This document shows positions 51,389-60,296 of a DNA stretch of 64,000 nucleotides, in pieces; position 1 is the stretch's first letter; every line of letters begins with the position of its first letter. The translations under genes were made by a program, and so were the position numbers. This stretch comes from JBCBGF01 sp039820585 (GTDB lineage: Bacteria > Pseudomonadota > Alphaproteobacteria > Rhodobacterales > Rhodobacteraceae), in NCBI GenBank assembly GCA_039820585.1, contig JBCBPV010000011.1, positions 1 to 64,000 of the forward strand, written 5' to 3'. Below the pieces are notes generated by a model. That model was given only the letters and a program-made list of their open reading frames with translations. It ran no database searches and was not told where the DNA came from.

Positions 51389-52665
51389 GCGCTCAGAAGA
51401 TCCGCCAGAACCAGCGCCATCACCTTGGCGCTATCCACCATATCATCTATCCCCACCCACTCATCCGGCTGATGCGCTAGGTCAAGAATGCCAGGTCCAT
51501 AGGCGATGCAATTTTTCAACCGCCCGATCCGGTCGATATGCTTTTGATCGTAAGTACCGGGGGAACACACAAATTCCGGCGTCCGCGCCAGAACCCGTTC
51601 AATCGCTGCGGCCGTGGTCTGGACCACCGGTGCGTCGCGGTCGGCCATAGATGGCAAGACCTCAAGTAACTCTCTGATCTCATATGAGAACTCAGGCCGC
51701 TCTGCCCGGACCCGTTCCAGCAGATCGCACACTTCGCCCTTCACCTCGTCAATGCCTTCTTCGATCAGAAAACGCCGGTCGATCACGATGCGGCAGCGGT
51801 CGGGCACACATGGCGCCGGGAACCCGGTAAAGTCTGGATCCTGCTCTGGCTCGCCCCCATGGATCGAATTGATATTCAGCGTCGATTGCCGCGCACCTTC
51901 GGGCACCACTGGCATCTCGGTATGTTTAGAGGCCAGAAGCGGGAACAAATGCGCCTCCATCTCGGCCAGGACTGCCCCCATGTGCCGCACCGCGCAATCG
52001 CCCAGAAACGGCATGGAGCCATGGGCAATCCGCCCCTTCGTTTCAATCTCTGCCCACCACACCCCGCGATGGCCCAGACAGATCCGATCCTTGTTCAGAG
52101 GCTCGGGGATGATGACGTGGCCCACACGATCGGGGTTGAAATGCCCCCGCTCGGCCAGCCAGGCGACCCCGCCATAGCCACCGGTCTCTTCATCGGCGGT
52201 GCCGCTGATCTCAATCGCGCCGGTCCAATCGGGCACAGCCTCCAGAAATGCCTCAGCCGCGATGATTGACGCGGCAAGGCCCCCCTTCATGTCACAGGAC
52301 CCGCGCCCATAGACGCGCCCCTCGCAAACTTCGCCTCCGAAGGGGTCAGTGGTCCAACCATGCCCCACCTCAACCACGTCTGTATGGCTGTTGAAATGCA
52401 CACACTCCCCCGGCCCTGCGCCCTCACGCCGCGCCACGATGTTCCAACGCGGATAAGCCTCGCTATCGCCGGGTGTGCCCACGGCGCGCAACAGCTCACA
52501 GGCGAAGCCCATGGGCGCCAGCCGCGCCTCCAGAAACTCACAGATATCGCGATAGTGCCGGCCTGGCGGGTTCAGCGTAGGAATGCGGATCAGCTCTTGC
52601 GTCAGCGTGACCAACGCATTGCGGCGGGCATCCACTGCTTCGGACAGGGCGTCATCATGGGACAT
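51385..52665 (-). CDS. M20 family metallopeptidase (ArgE/DapE-like)
   Basis: A 426-residue zinc aminoacylase or deacylase: HFNSHTDVVEVG (His, Asp), GRGSCDMKGGLAA, ADEETGGYGG (catalytic Glu), RGHFNPDRVGHVIIPEP, and C-terminal AHQPDEWVGIDDM (His). M20 proteins of this group remove acetyl, succinyl or carbamoyl groups from amino acids. A link with the hydantoinase operon (N-carbamoyl amino acid hydrolysis) is conceivable but the gene is 12 kb away. ATG 52665 begins the conserved region; the reading frame upstream covers the repeat at 52707. Confidence 0.88.
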   Translation of the reverse strand: MSHDDALSEAVDARRNALVTLTQELIRIPTLNPPGRHYRDICEFLEARLAPMGFACELLRAVGTPGDSEAYPRWNIVARREGAGPGECVHFNSHTDVVEVGHGWTTDPFGGEVCEGRVYGRGSCDMKGGLAASIIAAEAFLEAVPDWTGAIEISGTADEETGGYGGVAWLAERGHFNPDRVGHVIIPEPLNKDRICLGHRGVWWAEIETKGRIAHGSMPFLGDCAVRHMGAVLAEMEAHLFPLLASKHTEMPVVPEGARQSTLNINSIHGGEPEQDPDFTGFPAPCVPDRCRIVIDRRFLIEEGIDEVKGEVCDLLERVRAERPEFSYEIRELLEVLPSMADRDAPVVQTTAAAIERVLARTPEFVCSPGTYDQKHIDRIGRLKNCIAYGPGILDLAHQPDEWVGIDDMVDSAKVMALVLADLLSA

Positions 52666-52706
52666 TGCCACGACGCTAGCGGAACCACCCTGCCCCTCAC
52701 AATGTC

Positions 52707-52763
52707 TTTGGTCGAAAAATATCCCGGGGGAGACGCCCGCACGGGCGGCGGGGGCGGCGCCCC
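52707..52763. repeat. dispersed AAATATCCCGGGG repeat
   Basis: It begins TTTGGTCGAAAAATATCCCG and continues GGGGAGACGCCCGCACGG to a GC-rich hairpin GGGGGCGGCGCCCC. It is very close to the copy at 21544-21600. It lies in the gap between kdsB and the M20 gene, both on the minus strand. Confidence 0.7.
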
Positions 52764-52765
52764 TT

Positions 52766-53539
52766 CTACAGCACGCTTTCAATCCGCGCGACGTCGACGG
52801 GGTTGTTCAGTTCCCAAAACACGCGGCCCCGGCCCTCGACCTCAACGCACAGTACGTCTTCGACGTTCTCCAGAAACCGCAACTGCTCCAACCCTTCATT
52901 ACGCTCCAAGGGCCCCGCGTCCCAACCGACATAGCGCGCGAGCGCGGCGGGCCGGTAGGCGTAGACGCCGACATGGTGGAAAACCGGCGGATCGGTCTGC
53001 GCGCCTTCGGGCAGGTATGGGATCACCTCTTTCGAGAAATAAAGCGCGCGACCATCACCGGTGAACACAGCGGTCGTGCCCCCCACCCGACCCGCCGCGC
53101 GATCCTCGCGGAAATGGCGATAGGTTTCGGCATCGCATTTCAGCACCGGGGTCGCGACGCCCAGATCGGGCCGCGCGCGCAGGCCCGCGATCAGGTCTTC
53201 AAGAAACCAGGGCGGGGTGAGCGGTGCATCACCTTGCAGGTTCACGACGATCTCGGGCGCTACGCCCATCCGGTCGATGGCATCTGCACAACGCTCTGTC
53301 CCGTTGGCGCAGTCTTCCGAGGTCATCACCACCTCGCCGCCAAACCCGCGCACGCAATCGGCAATCCGGTCGTCATCCGTGGCCACCAGTACCTGCGCCA
53401 CGCCGGGCACGGCCATCCCCGTCTCCCATGTCCGCTGAATCAGCGTCTTGTCACCGTCGGGGCCTTTCAGCACCACCAGCGGCTTGCCGGGATAGCGCGA
53501 CGAGGCATAGCGCGCGGGGATCAGGATGATCACGCTCAT
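52766..53539 (-). CDS. kdsB: 3-deoxy-manno-octulosonate cytidylyltransferase
   Basis: A 257-residue CMP-Kdo synthetase: IILIPARYASSRYPGKPL at the N-terminus, VATDDDRIADCV, VVNLQGDAPLTPP and HHVGVYAYRPAALARYV. It activates Kdo with CTP for LPS inner core or capsule. ATG 53539 overlaps the stop of kdsD (ATGA), so the two Kdo genes are translationally coupled. Confidence 0.95.
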   Translation of the reverse strand: MSVIILIPARYASSRYPGKPLVVLKGPDGDKTLIQRTWETGMAVPGVAQVLVATDDDRIADCVRGFGGEVVMTSEDCANGTERCADAIDRMGVAPEIVVNLQGDAPLTPPWFLEDLIAGLRARPDLGVATPVLKCDAETYRHFREDRAAGRVGGTTAVFTGDGRALYFSKEVIPYLPEGAQTDPPVFHHVGVYAYRPAALARYVGWDAGPLERNEGLEQLRFLENVEDVLCVEVEGRGRVFWELNNPVDVARIESVL

Positions 53540-54519
53540 GCAACCACACCCGCGCGTAGGCAGTCGTGAATGTGCAAAAAGCCCGCAAACCGCCCATCGT
53601 CCTCCCGCACCACGCAGCTGGTGATGCCATTGCCCGTACTGGTCATCAGCCGCACTGCCTCGGCGGCCAGTGCGTCGGCCTGCACATAAACCGGATCGGC
53701 GGTCGCAATGTCGCCTGCACGCGCATTCCACAGCTTTTCAGCATGGCGGCGCATGTCACCATCGGTGATGATGCCCGTTACCTCGCCATTATCGCGCACG
53801 AGCGCGACACCCAGCGCCTTTTCGGCCATAACGGCCACGGTTTCCGCCATCTGGGCGTCGGGCGCCACGAAAGGCAGCTCTTCGCCAGTATGCATCAACT
53901 CGCGCACGGTCAGAAGCATGGTGCCCAGCTTGCCGCCGGGGTGGTAGCGGCGGAAATCGTCAGGAGCCGTGCCGAGCAGGTGGGTGACGCCCACCGCCAG
54001 CGCGTCGCCGATGGCCAGCGAAAGCGTGGTCGAGGTCGTGGGGGCCAGACCGTTAGGGCACACTTCGGTGACGTGGCCATAGGCGATTGTGATCTCGGCC
54101 GCGCGCGACAGCGTGTTCTCGCAGGTCGCCGTCAGCGCGATGATCGGATGCCCGTGGACGCGGCAGTAGTGGATCAGGTCGGACAGTTCCGTGGTCTCGC
54201 CCGAGTTCGAGAGGATCAACACGACGCTGTCAGGCGCGATCAGGCCCAGATCCCCATGACTTGCCTCAGCCGCGTGCAGGAAAGTGGCCGATTTGCCGAT
54301 TGAGCGGAAGGTTGAGGAGACCTTGCTGGCGATGTGACCCGATTTGCCGATGCCCGCAACGATCAGGGGACCGGTGGACTTGTGGATCATCCGCGCGGCA
54401 TGGGCGATCGCGGCGGTGTCGGCCTTGGCGAAGGCCACAATGGCAGCGGCTTCGTCCAAGAGCGCCTGGTCGCATAGCGCCTCAAGCGCGGCGTCGTCTA
54501 GTGGTGTCGTGTCGTTCAT
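53536..54519 (-). CDS. kdsD: arabinose-5-phosphate isomerase (KpsF/GutQ/KdsD)
   Basis: A 327-residue protein with an N-terminal SIS domain (STGPLIVAGIGKSGHIASKVSSTFRSIG, LILSNSGETTELSDLI) and two CBS domains near the C-terminus (ALGVALVRDNGEVTGIITDGDMRRH and ITSCVVREDDGRFAGFLHIHDCLRAG). It converts ribulose 5-phosphate to arabinose 5-phosphate for Kdo synthesis, just before kdsB in the operon. Confidence 0.93.
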   Translation of the reverse strand: MNDTTPLDDAALEALCDQALLDEAAAIVAFAKADTAAIAHAARMIHKSTGPLIVAGIGKSGHIASKVSSTFRSIGKSATFLHAAEASHGDLGLIAPDSVVLILSNSGETTELSDLIHYCRVHGHPIIALTATCENTLSRAAEITIAYGHVTEVCPNGLAPTTSTTLSLAIGDALAVGVTHLLGTAPDDFRRYHPGGKLGTMLLTVRELMHTGEELPFVAPDAQMAETVAVMAEKALGVALVRDNGEVTGIITDGDMRRHAEKLWNARAGDIATADPVYVQADALAAEAVRLMTSTGNGITSCVVREDDGRFAGFLHIHDCLRAGVVA

Positions 54520-54561
54520 CCGCAGTCCTATAAGCCCGGGCGCGCCATTGCGCCACCCGGC

Positions 54562-56418
54562 TCAGCGTCCGGCCTGGGCCATAAGCGATGCGGCGCGTGC
54601 GAGGCGCACGTCGGTGGCCAGATCATCGGCGGCGAGCGGCAGAGGATGGCGCCAGTTGGGATATTCGTCGACAGTACCGGGAAGGTTGGGTTGGTCGGCC
54701 ACGCCAAGGATATCTTCGATCTGCAAAGCCACCAGAAGGGCGGGCGTATGCGCAAGATAGGCGTGCAGCATGTCGACATCGCCGTCCGTACCGCCGAGCG
54801 CGCAATCCATGCGAGCGACGTCGGCCTGCCTCTCTTGCCGGGCATTCGCCGCGGTTGCCGCATCGATACTGCCCAGGGTTTCGCGCAGATCAATATCACG
54901 ACCCACCCGCCATCCGAGCCATGTGGGCAGGTCATGCGTGCCGAAAGAGGCGAGCACGGGCTGCGGATAATCCTCTGCTGCCAGCCCCCGCTCAAACATC
55001 GCGACACGACAACCCAAGATCCCCGACCGGCCCAACGCGCCACGCAGCCCGTGCGGGATGTTACCCAAATCTTCGCCCACCACGATTGCACCTACACGTG
55101 CGGCTTCGATCCGGACGACCGCCAGCATCGCATCGCGCGGCATCGCGACATAGCCACCGGGCACACCGGTGTCTGGCACCCAGAAGGCACGCTCAAACCC
55201 CAGGATATGGTCGATCCGAAGCAACCGTGCGTGGCGCAACTGGCAACGCAGGGTGGCAGCCAGCGGGGCAAAACCGCTGGAAATCAGTGCGCGCGGATTA
55301 AACGGGGCGAGGTTCCAGCGCTGGCCGTCAGCGGCAAAGGCATCTGGCGGCGCGCCAAGCGACACACCAAGGGCAAACGCACCGGGTTCTGACCAAGTCT
55401 CTGCGCCAAACGGATCGGTGCCCACGGCGAGGTCGAGGTAGAGACCATGCGCCATGCCTGCGTCACGCGCGGCTGTCGCGGCGATGGAAAGCTGCGTCTC
55501 GGCCTGGAACTGCAGCCAGGCGTGGTAGCGCACCCGATCTTTTTGGGCCGTGGCGAATGCGTGGACATCGCGGGAGGTTGGGCTTTGCAGAGCAGCAGGC
55601 CAAGCGCTCCATTTCGGGCCGTGGTGTTCGGCCAGAGCCTCATAGGTGGCGAAGCGCTCCAGGCTTGCGCCTTCGTCTGCGCGCCAAGCGGCAAAGGCGG
55701 GGTCGTCACCGGACTGCGCAAAGGCCGCTTCCGCCGCTGCCTGTAAGGCTGCTGCGCTCGCGGGGTAGTCGATGTGGCGGGTTGGCGGAACGGCTGGAGT
55801 ACCGCGGAAAGCCAGATGCTTGACCGCAAACCTACGGCGGTGTGAAGGGGAATAGGGGCTGATCGCACTGGGATCGCTCGGGAACCCCGCATGCACCGGG
55901 TTAATGCCCACAAACCCCGCGCCAGCCGCCCCAAGCGCCTTCGCGACAGTCGCCAGGTCCGTGTAATCGCCTACGCCGCCCCGCGCGGGTCCGCGCAGAC
56001 CATAGAGCGGCAGCGTCACACCCCATCCGCGCTCTGGCAACGACAGCGACGGTGGCGCGACCAGCAGCCAGCACTGATCGCCCCGCGCCTCAAGACAGTG
56101 GAGCCCCAGATCAAGCGGCGGCAGCGGGCCCTGCCCTTCTTGCGTCGCGCCATTTTCCAGGGTCAGCGACCATGCACCGGGCACAACAACATCAGGCACC
56201 TGCCCAGGCGTCGCGATGTAATACGGCGGCACCGCCCGCTCCCGCTGCGCGTCCGCCAGCGCGGCGGCGACCGCATCCCTGGAAGAGACGTCGACACCCA
56301 TTGCCGAAAGCAGGGCATCGCGCGTGGCCGCACCCATGCGACGACGACGCCCGGTTTGATCGACATAACTGGGAAGCAGCCCATAGTGGCGGGCAAGTGT
56401 GCTGCGCGGTGACGGCAT
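54562..56418 (-). CDS. malQ: 4-alpha-glucanotransferase (GH77)
   Basis: A 618-residue amylomaltase: GRRRRMGAATRDALLSAMGVDV (N-terminal domain), PLYGLRGPARGGVGDYTDLATVA, the barrel motifs LYLDLAVGTDPFGAETWS, RIDHILGFERAFWVPD and VGEDLGNIPHGLRGAL (acid/base Glu), and FGTHDLPTWLGWRVG. It transfers maltosyl units between glucans, usually with glycogen metabolism; no other glycogen gene is in this window. The 153 bases before it show nothing gene-like. Confidence 0.95.
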   Translation of the reverse strand: MPSPRSTLARHYGLLPSYVDQTGRRRRMGAATRDALLSAMGVDVSSRDAVAAALADAQRERAVPPYYIATPGQVPDVVVPGAWSLTLENGATQEGQGPLPPLDLGLHCLEARGDQCWLLVAPPSLSLPERGWGVTLPLYGLRGPARGGVGDYTDLATVAKALGAAGAGFVGINPVHAGFPSDPSAISPYSPSHRRRFAVKHLAFRGTPAVPPTRHIDYPASAAALQAAAEAAFAQSGDDPAFAAWRADEGASLERFATYEALAEHHGPKWSAWPAALQSPTSRDVHAFATAQKDRVRYHAWLQFQAETQLSIAATAARDAGMAHGLYLDLAVGTDPFGAETWSEPGAFALGVSLGAPPDAFAADGQRWNLAPFNPRALISSGFAPLAATLRCQLRHARLLRIDHILGFERAFWVPDTGVPGGYVAMPRDAMLAVVRIEAARVGAIVVGEDLGNIPHGLRGALGRSGILGCRVAMFERGLAAEDYPQPVLASFGTHDLPTWLGWRVGRDIDLRETLGSIDAATAANARQERQADVARMDCALGGTDGDVDMLHAYLAHTPALLVALQIEDILGVADQPNLPGTVDEYPNWRHPLPLAADDLATDVRLARAASLMAQAGR

Positions 56419-56571
56419 CAGCGGTGGGCCTCTGGCATTAGAGTGCGCCCTTAGGGTCGCAAGCGCTGCAACAGACAGGAAACCACCCCACGCGACCCTC
56501 CATCAGCCCCACGGGACAGGTCCCGCGCCCAGCCGTCTTGCATGGCGTAGAGGCCGGGATCAAGCGCGCGC

Positions 56572-56841
56572 TCAGGTGTCGCGCAGCGCTTCGATGATTT
56601 CGTGGTTCAAGCAATAGCCGGGGATCTTGGGGGCCCCGCCCGCACCCTCGGCCATCCAGCGCACGCAACCATCGGCCTTTTGGCAGGCGCTGCAGCGTGC
56701 CACCATCTCGACAAACGTGGTCTCGCTGATGCGCCCAGTGGTGATTTCCTGTTTCAGGTTCACCCCCGCGGTGCGCGCCATGCCTTGGGTCAGCCAATAG
56801 TGGCAGTCTGTGTCATCCAGTTGCGACATGTCGACGTCCAT
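56572..56841 (-). CDS. DUF6455 family Cys-rich small protein
   Basis: An 89-residue cytoplasmic protein. Cys-rich motif CSACQKADGC at about 49-58 and PGYCLNHE near the C-terminus could bind a metal or cluster. It is homologous to the next gene at 56866. DUF6455 is typical of Rhodobacteraceae, with no known role. An alternative start is ATG 56829 (MSQLDDTDC). Confidence 0.8.
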   Translation of the reverse strand: MDVDMSQLDDTDCHYWLTQGMARTAGVNLKQEITTGRISETTFVEMVARCSACQKADGCVRWMAEGAGGAPKIPGYCLNHEIIEALRDT

Positions 56842-56865
56842 GATGCCCTCCGCTTGTGTCAGGGT

Positions 56866-57111
56866 TCAGCTGTTGAAAACCGATTTGTTGCGGCAAAAGC
56901 CCGGCGCGGCGTCTGCCCTGCCGTTCTGGTCGTCCAGCCACTTTTCGCAGGTGCCAGCCTCGCGGCAGCCCAGACAGTTGAAGACCATCGACCGAAAGTC
57001 CTGCGGGGTGAGCGTGCCCATCTGCATCTGGACATCCAGGTCCTGACCCACTGTGTCGGACATCCGCGTCATCAAGGCAGCGTGGCGATCATACTTGGAA
57101 AACGAAAACAT
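56866..57111 (-). CDS. DUF6455 family Cys-rich small protein, second copy
   Basis: An 81-residue protein starting MFSFSKYDRHAALMTRM at 57111; a longer frame to 57153 lacks conservation. FNCLGCREAGTCEKWL and PGFCRNKSVF match the Cys pattern of the neighbouring DUF6455 protein. The two copies are 24 bases apart and likely form one operon. Confidence 0.8.
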   Translation of the reverse strand: MFSFSKYDRHAALMTRMSDTVGQDLDVQMQMGTLTPQDFRSMVFNCLGCREAGTCEKWLDDQNGRADAAPGFCRNKSVFNS

Positions 57112-57188
57112 TTTGGCAGCTCCTGTGCAGTACAGAAGTGACCGTGGCGGCATGTCGCGCAGGCGGCCTTGATCCGGATCAAGCCGGG

Positions 57189-57893
57189 CTAAAGACCTGC
57201 TGCAACGCGACGGACGGTGGCCATTCTGTCTGCATTTGGCGGGTGTGTGCCTAAAAATTGGTCGCCAGGATCGGGAATCCGATTGAAGAACTCAGCCCCG
57301 CGCACGGGATCATAGCCCGCCGCCGCAGCGATGCTGGTGCCCAGCGCATCAGCTTCCAATTCAAAATCCTTGGCAAAGCGGCGGGCACCGACCGTGCCAC
57401 CGATCCGCTGCGCCGTCTCAACGCCCGCGGCATCCAATCCAAGGACCGAGCCCAAAACCGTCGCCAGAACCGCGCCTTCGACCGCGCGCTGCTGCATGTC
57501 CGGGATATGTGCTTCGATGTGGTGGGCAGCCTCATGGCCCAGAACGAAGGCCAGTTCATCGGTGTTGCGTGCATCGCGAATCAGGCTGAGCGTGAAGCCG
57601 ATGATCGGGCGGCCGTTTTTATCAAGCGTCTGGAATGCATTGGGCGGTTTACGCGGATCATCGTCCACCACGATCCGAAAGTCGCAGTTCGTGTTGGGCC
57701 GGCGCTGACGGCAGACCTGTTCGGCAACCGGTTCCACTCGTGAGACCACCGAGCGAAAATTCGCGGCGGCCCGGCTGGCCGGCAACTGCCCCGATGCAGT
57801 GTCGCGCGGGGCGGATTGCGTGGTTGGCGCGGACCCTGTGGTAATCTCGCACCCGGCGAGAACGAAGATCGCAAAGACAGCAATCAGGCGCAT
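57189..57893 (-). CDS. M48 family metallopeptidase, lipoprotein
   Basis: A 234-residue protein with a signal peptide and lipobox LAGC at residue 14. The zinc motif is GHEAAHHIEAH, with the third ligand in FELEADALG, the M48 (LoiP/BepA-like) pattern. LoiP-type proteases degrade misfolded outer-membrane proteins. The C-terminal LGTHPPNADRMATVRR is also typical. MRLIAVF at 57893 is the start; GTG 57899 is possible. Confidence 0.92.
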   Translation of the reverse strand: MRLIAVFAIFVLAGCEITTGSAPTTQSAPRDTASGQLPASRAAANFRSVVSRVEPVAEQVCRQRRPNTNCDFRIVVDDDPRKPPNAFQTLDKNGRPIIGFTLSLIRDARNTDELAFVLGHEAAHHIEAHIPDMQQRAVEGAVLATVLGSVLGLDAAGVETAQRIGGTVGARRFAKDFELEADALGTSIAAAAGYDPVRGAEFFNRIPDPGDQFLGTHPPNADRMATVRRVAAGL

Positions 57894-58046
57894 GGGCACC
57901 CTCCTAAATTTCGCAGCGACAATAACGTCTCGCGATGTCTACGCCAGCCCAGGTGAATTTTTCCCCCGCAATTGGCGTAGATCGGCCATTGCGGCGAAAA
58001 CGCCCCGGCCCATCGTCCAGACGGCATCCCGCCCTATGTCCACCAT

Positions 58047-58433
58047 ATGCGTGATGAGACCACAGTGATATTCAATAACACCTGCCCGATCTGCTCGCGC
58101 GAGATCGCGATATATCGTGCGCGGGCGGAACATAACGACCTGCCTATCGGGTTTGTTGGCTTGACGGACAATGATCTGGCACCCTTCGGTCTGACCCCCG
58201 ATGCGGCTGCGCGGCGGCTCTATCTGGTGCAAGATGGCGAACTGATTAGCGGTGTGGATGCGTTTATCGTCTTGTGGCGCGCCCTGCCCGGCTTTGGCTG
58301 GTTGGCGAAGTTAGTGTCTTTTCCGGGGATTCGGCACGCGGGCTATGTCATCTACGACTATATCTTGGCCCCGCTTCTCTACGCGATGCACCGCCGTCGC
58401 GAACGACAGGCTGGCTTGCACGCGCCCCGGTGA
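58047..58433 (+). CDS. DCC family thiol-disulfide protein (DUF393)
   Basis: A 128-residue protein: FNNTCPICSREIAIYRA with Cys13 and Cys16, the DCC-type CxxC, then LYLVQDGELISGVDAFIVLWRALPG. DCC proteins are predicted thiol-disulfide oxidoreductases of unknown role. The hydrophobic segment GYVIYDYILAPLLYAM is near the C-terminus. Confidence 0.85.
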   Translation: MRDETTVIFNNTCPICSREIAIYRARAEHNDLPIGFVGLTDNDLAPFGLTPDAAARRLYLVQDGELISGVDAFIVLWRALPGFGWLAKLVSFPGIRHAGYVIYDYILAPLLYAMHRRRERQAGLHAPR

Positions 58434-58477
58434 GCGGCTAGGCCAAGGCGATCAAAGACTGCCAGGGGGCCCGCGCC

Positions 58478-58717
58478 ATGTTCACTATCGAGCACGAGTT
58501 CGACGCAACCGTTGTGACCCTTGTCGACGATCCTGCAAGCCACCGCCAGGAAGACGTTGTGATCAATGCGTTCGAGGATTGCGTGACGCTGGAACAAATG
58601 GATCCGCGCACTGATCGTATCGCCAAGATCACCTTCTCGATGGCGCAGGTCCGCGATCTGGCGGCAGCACTTGATTTGCCCGAAGGTGTCTACAAGTTGC
58701 AGCCCCAGCAGCGGTAA
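58478..58717 (+). CDS. conserved hypothetical protein
   Basis: A 79-residue protein (MFTIEHEFDATVVTLVDDP, HRQEDVVINAFEDCVTLEQMD, ITFSMAQVRDLAAALDLPEG) without a signal peptide or known domain. It has a mixed strand/helix pattern. There is no strong ribosome site at ATG 58478. It lies between the DCC gene and the deacetylase gene on the same strand. Function unknown. Confidence 0.65.
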   Translation: MFTIEHEFDATVVTLVDDPASHRQEDVVINAFEDCVTLEQMDPRTDRIAKITFSMAQVRDLAAALDLPEGVYKLQPQQR

Positions 58718-58770
58718 ACAGCACTTGGACCCGCCGCACGCGTGCGCCTATGGTGCAGGGCGGGGGACCT

Positions 58771-59877
58771 ATGCAAACCGGTTTTTTCTTCGACGAACGC
58801 ACGTTTTGGCACACTGGGCACGGCTATGCCCTGACCGCGCCTTTGGGCGGGTTGGTGCAACCACTCAGCGGCGATGGCTTTCCTGATGCGCCAGAGACCC
58901 GCAGACGGCTGAAGAACCTGATGGAGGCCTCAGGGCTAATGGCGGAGTTGCATGTGGCCTCCGCTGATCCCGCATCGACCGATGAGCTGTTGCGCGTGCA
59001 TCCACAAAGCTATCTGACCGCGTTTAAGGCCTTGTCGGATGCCGACGGAGGTGAGTTGGGGCCACGCGCCCCGTTTTCGCGCGGTGGCTATGAGATTGCA
59101 GCATTGTCAGCCGGGCTGGCGCGCGAAGCACTGTTTTCGGTGCTGTCGGGGCATGTTGCCAACGCCTACGCGCTGACACGGCCACCCGGGCACCATTGCC
59201 TGCCCGAACGGCCCATCGGGTTTTGCCTGCTCGCCAATATCGCGGTTGCGATTGAGGCCGCGTATGCCGTCGGTCTGGCAGAGCGGATCGCGGTGGTCGA
59301 CTGGGATGTGCACCACGGCAACGGGACCGAGGCGATATTCTATGACCGTGACGATGTGCTGACGATTTCCCTGCATCAAGAGCGGAATTATCCCATGGAT
59401 CAAGGGGATGCGGCCGATACCGGTGCGGGCCGTGGGGATGGGGCAAACATCAACATACCTCTGCCGCCGGGCACGGGCCATGCGGGGTATCTTGAGGCGA
59501 TGGAGCGGATCGTTGTGCCGTCCCTGGCCGCGTATGAGCCCGATGCGATTATCGTGGCTTGTGGGCTTGATGCCAGCGCGTTTGATCCGCTTGGGCGCAT
59601 GCTGGCTTCGGCCGAGACGTTTCGGGCGATGACCGCCCAGATGCAAGAGGCCGCCGCAGAGATCTGCGACGGTCGTCTGACCCTTGTCCATGAGGGCGGG
59701 TATTCCGAGCTTCATGCCCCGTTTTGCGGTCACGCGGTGATCGAACAGCTGTCGGGCAGCCTGATCCGCGCCCCTGATCCGCTGGGCGACACCATCGCGC
59801 TGCGCCAGCCGGGCCCCGCGTTTGCTGGCTTTGTCAGCGCGCATATCGGCGCGCTGGCCACGTTTTTCGAAGTCTAA
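58771..59877 (+). CDS. histone deacetylase family (acetylpolyamine amidohydrolase-like) protein
   Basis: A 368-residue zinc deacetylase: TRPPGHHCLPERPIGFCLLANIA (catalytic His pair), VVDWDVHHGNGTEAIFYD (Asp and His ligands), SLHQERNYPMDQGDAADTG, GLDASAFDPLGRM (second Asp) and VHEGGYSELH (Tyr). Bacterial members deacetylate polyamines or other acetyl compounds. ATG 58771 is preferred over a frame 7 codons longer. Confidence 0.93.
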   Translation: MQTGFFFDERTFWHTGHGYALTAPLGGLVQPLSGDGFPDAPETRRRLKNLMEASGLMAELHVASADPASTDELLRVHPQSYLTAFKALSDADGGELGPRAPFSRGGYEIAALSAGLAREALFSVLSGHVANAYALTRPPGHHCLPERPIGFCLLANIAVAIEAAYAVGLAERIAVVDWDVHHGNGTEAIFYDRDDVLTISLHQERNYPMDQGDAADTGAGRGDGANINIPLPPGTGHAGYLEAMERIVVPSLAAYEPDAIIVACGLDASAFDPLGRMLASAETFRAMTAQMQEAAAEICDGRLTLVHEGGYSELHAPFCGHAVIEQLSGSLIRAPDPLGDTIALRQPGPAFAGFVSAHIGALATFFEV

Positions 59878-59880
59878 GGC

Positions 59881-60108
59881 TTAACCGCGATTGGCCACAG
59901 CTTCGCGGGCGGCGGAGGCTGCGATATCATCCATCTTGGCGGGGCTGATGCCCAGATCGTCCAGCTCACGCGTGCTCAGCGCTCCGAGTTCGCGCAGGGT
60001 CTGTGCGTAAGCGGCGCGATACGCCAGTGCGTCTTGAACGCGGCCAACAAGGCCACTGAAAAAGCCACCAAAACCGCCGAAGCGACGGGTGTCGTTGAAG
60101 TAGGTCAT
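59881..60108 (-). CDS. DUF1127 domain protein
   Basis: A 75-residue protein starting MTYFNDTRRFGGFGGFF at 60108; a 96-residue frame has an unlikely N-terminus. The C-terminal LRELGALSTRELDDLGISPAKMDDIA is the DUF1127 (YjiS-like) motif. Such proteins are reported to affect phosphate and small-RNA-related metabolism in alphaproteobacteria. It is convergent with the deacetylase gene. Confidence 0.85.
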   Translation of the reverse strand: MTYFNDTRRFGGFGGFFSGLVGRVQDALAYRAAYAQTLRELGALSTRELDDLGISPAKMDDIAASAAREAVANRG

Positions 60109-60177
60109 CTGTCTTTTCCTTGGTTCGGGGGGCGGCCGTTTGACCGTCCGTTTGTCTGTTGCGAGGCACATGTATGC

Positions 60178-60198
60178 GATTGTTGCGATCGCACAATC
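60178..60198. promoter_or_regulatory. near-palindrome in the DUF1127/nitroreductase divergent region
   Basis: GATTGT and ACAATC arms around the perfect palindrome TGCGATCGCA (60184-60193). It lies 69 bases upstream of the DUF1127 start and 99 before the nitroreductase start. It could be an operator; no regulator gene is nearby. Confidence 0.35.
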
Positions 60199-60296
60199 AC
60201 CGTTTCTGCAAGGCCGCTATGACAGGATTGAATAGCCCGACGCGCCTTGACCCCGGCCCCTGGAATGCCGACATGGATGCTGTTGACGGAGAGCCT

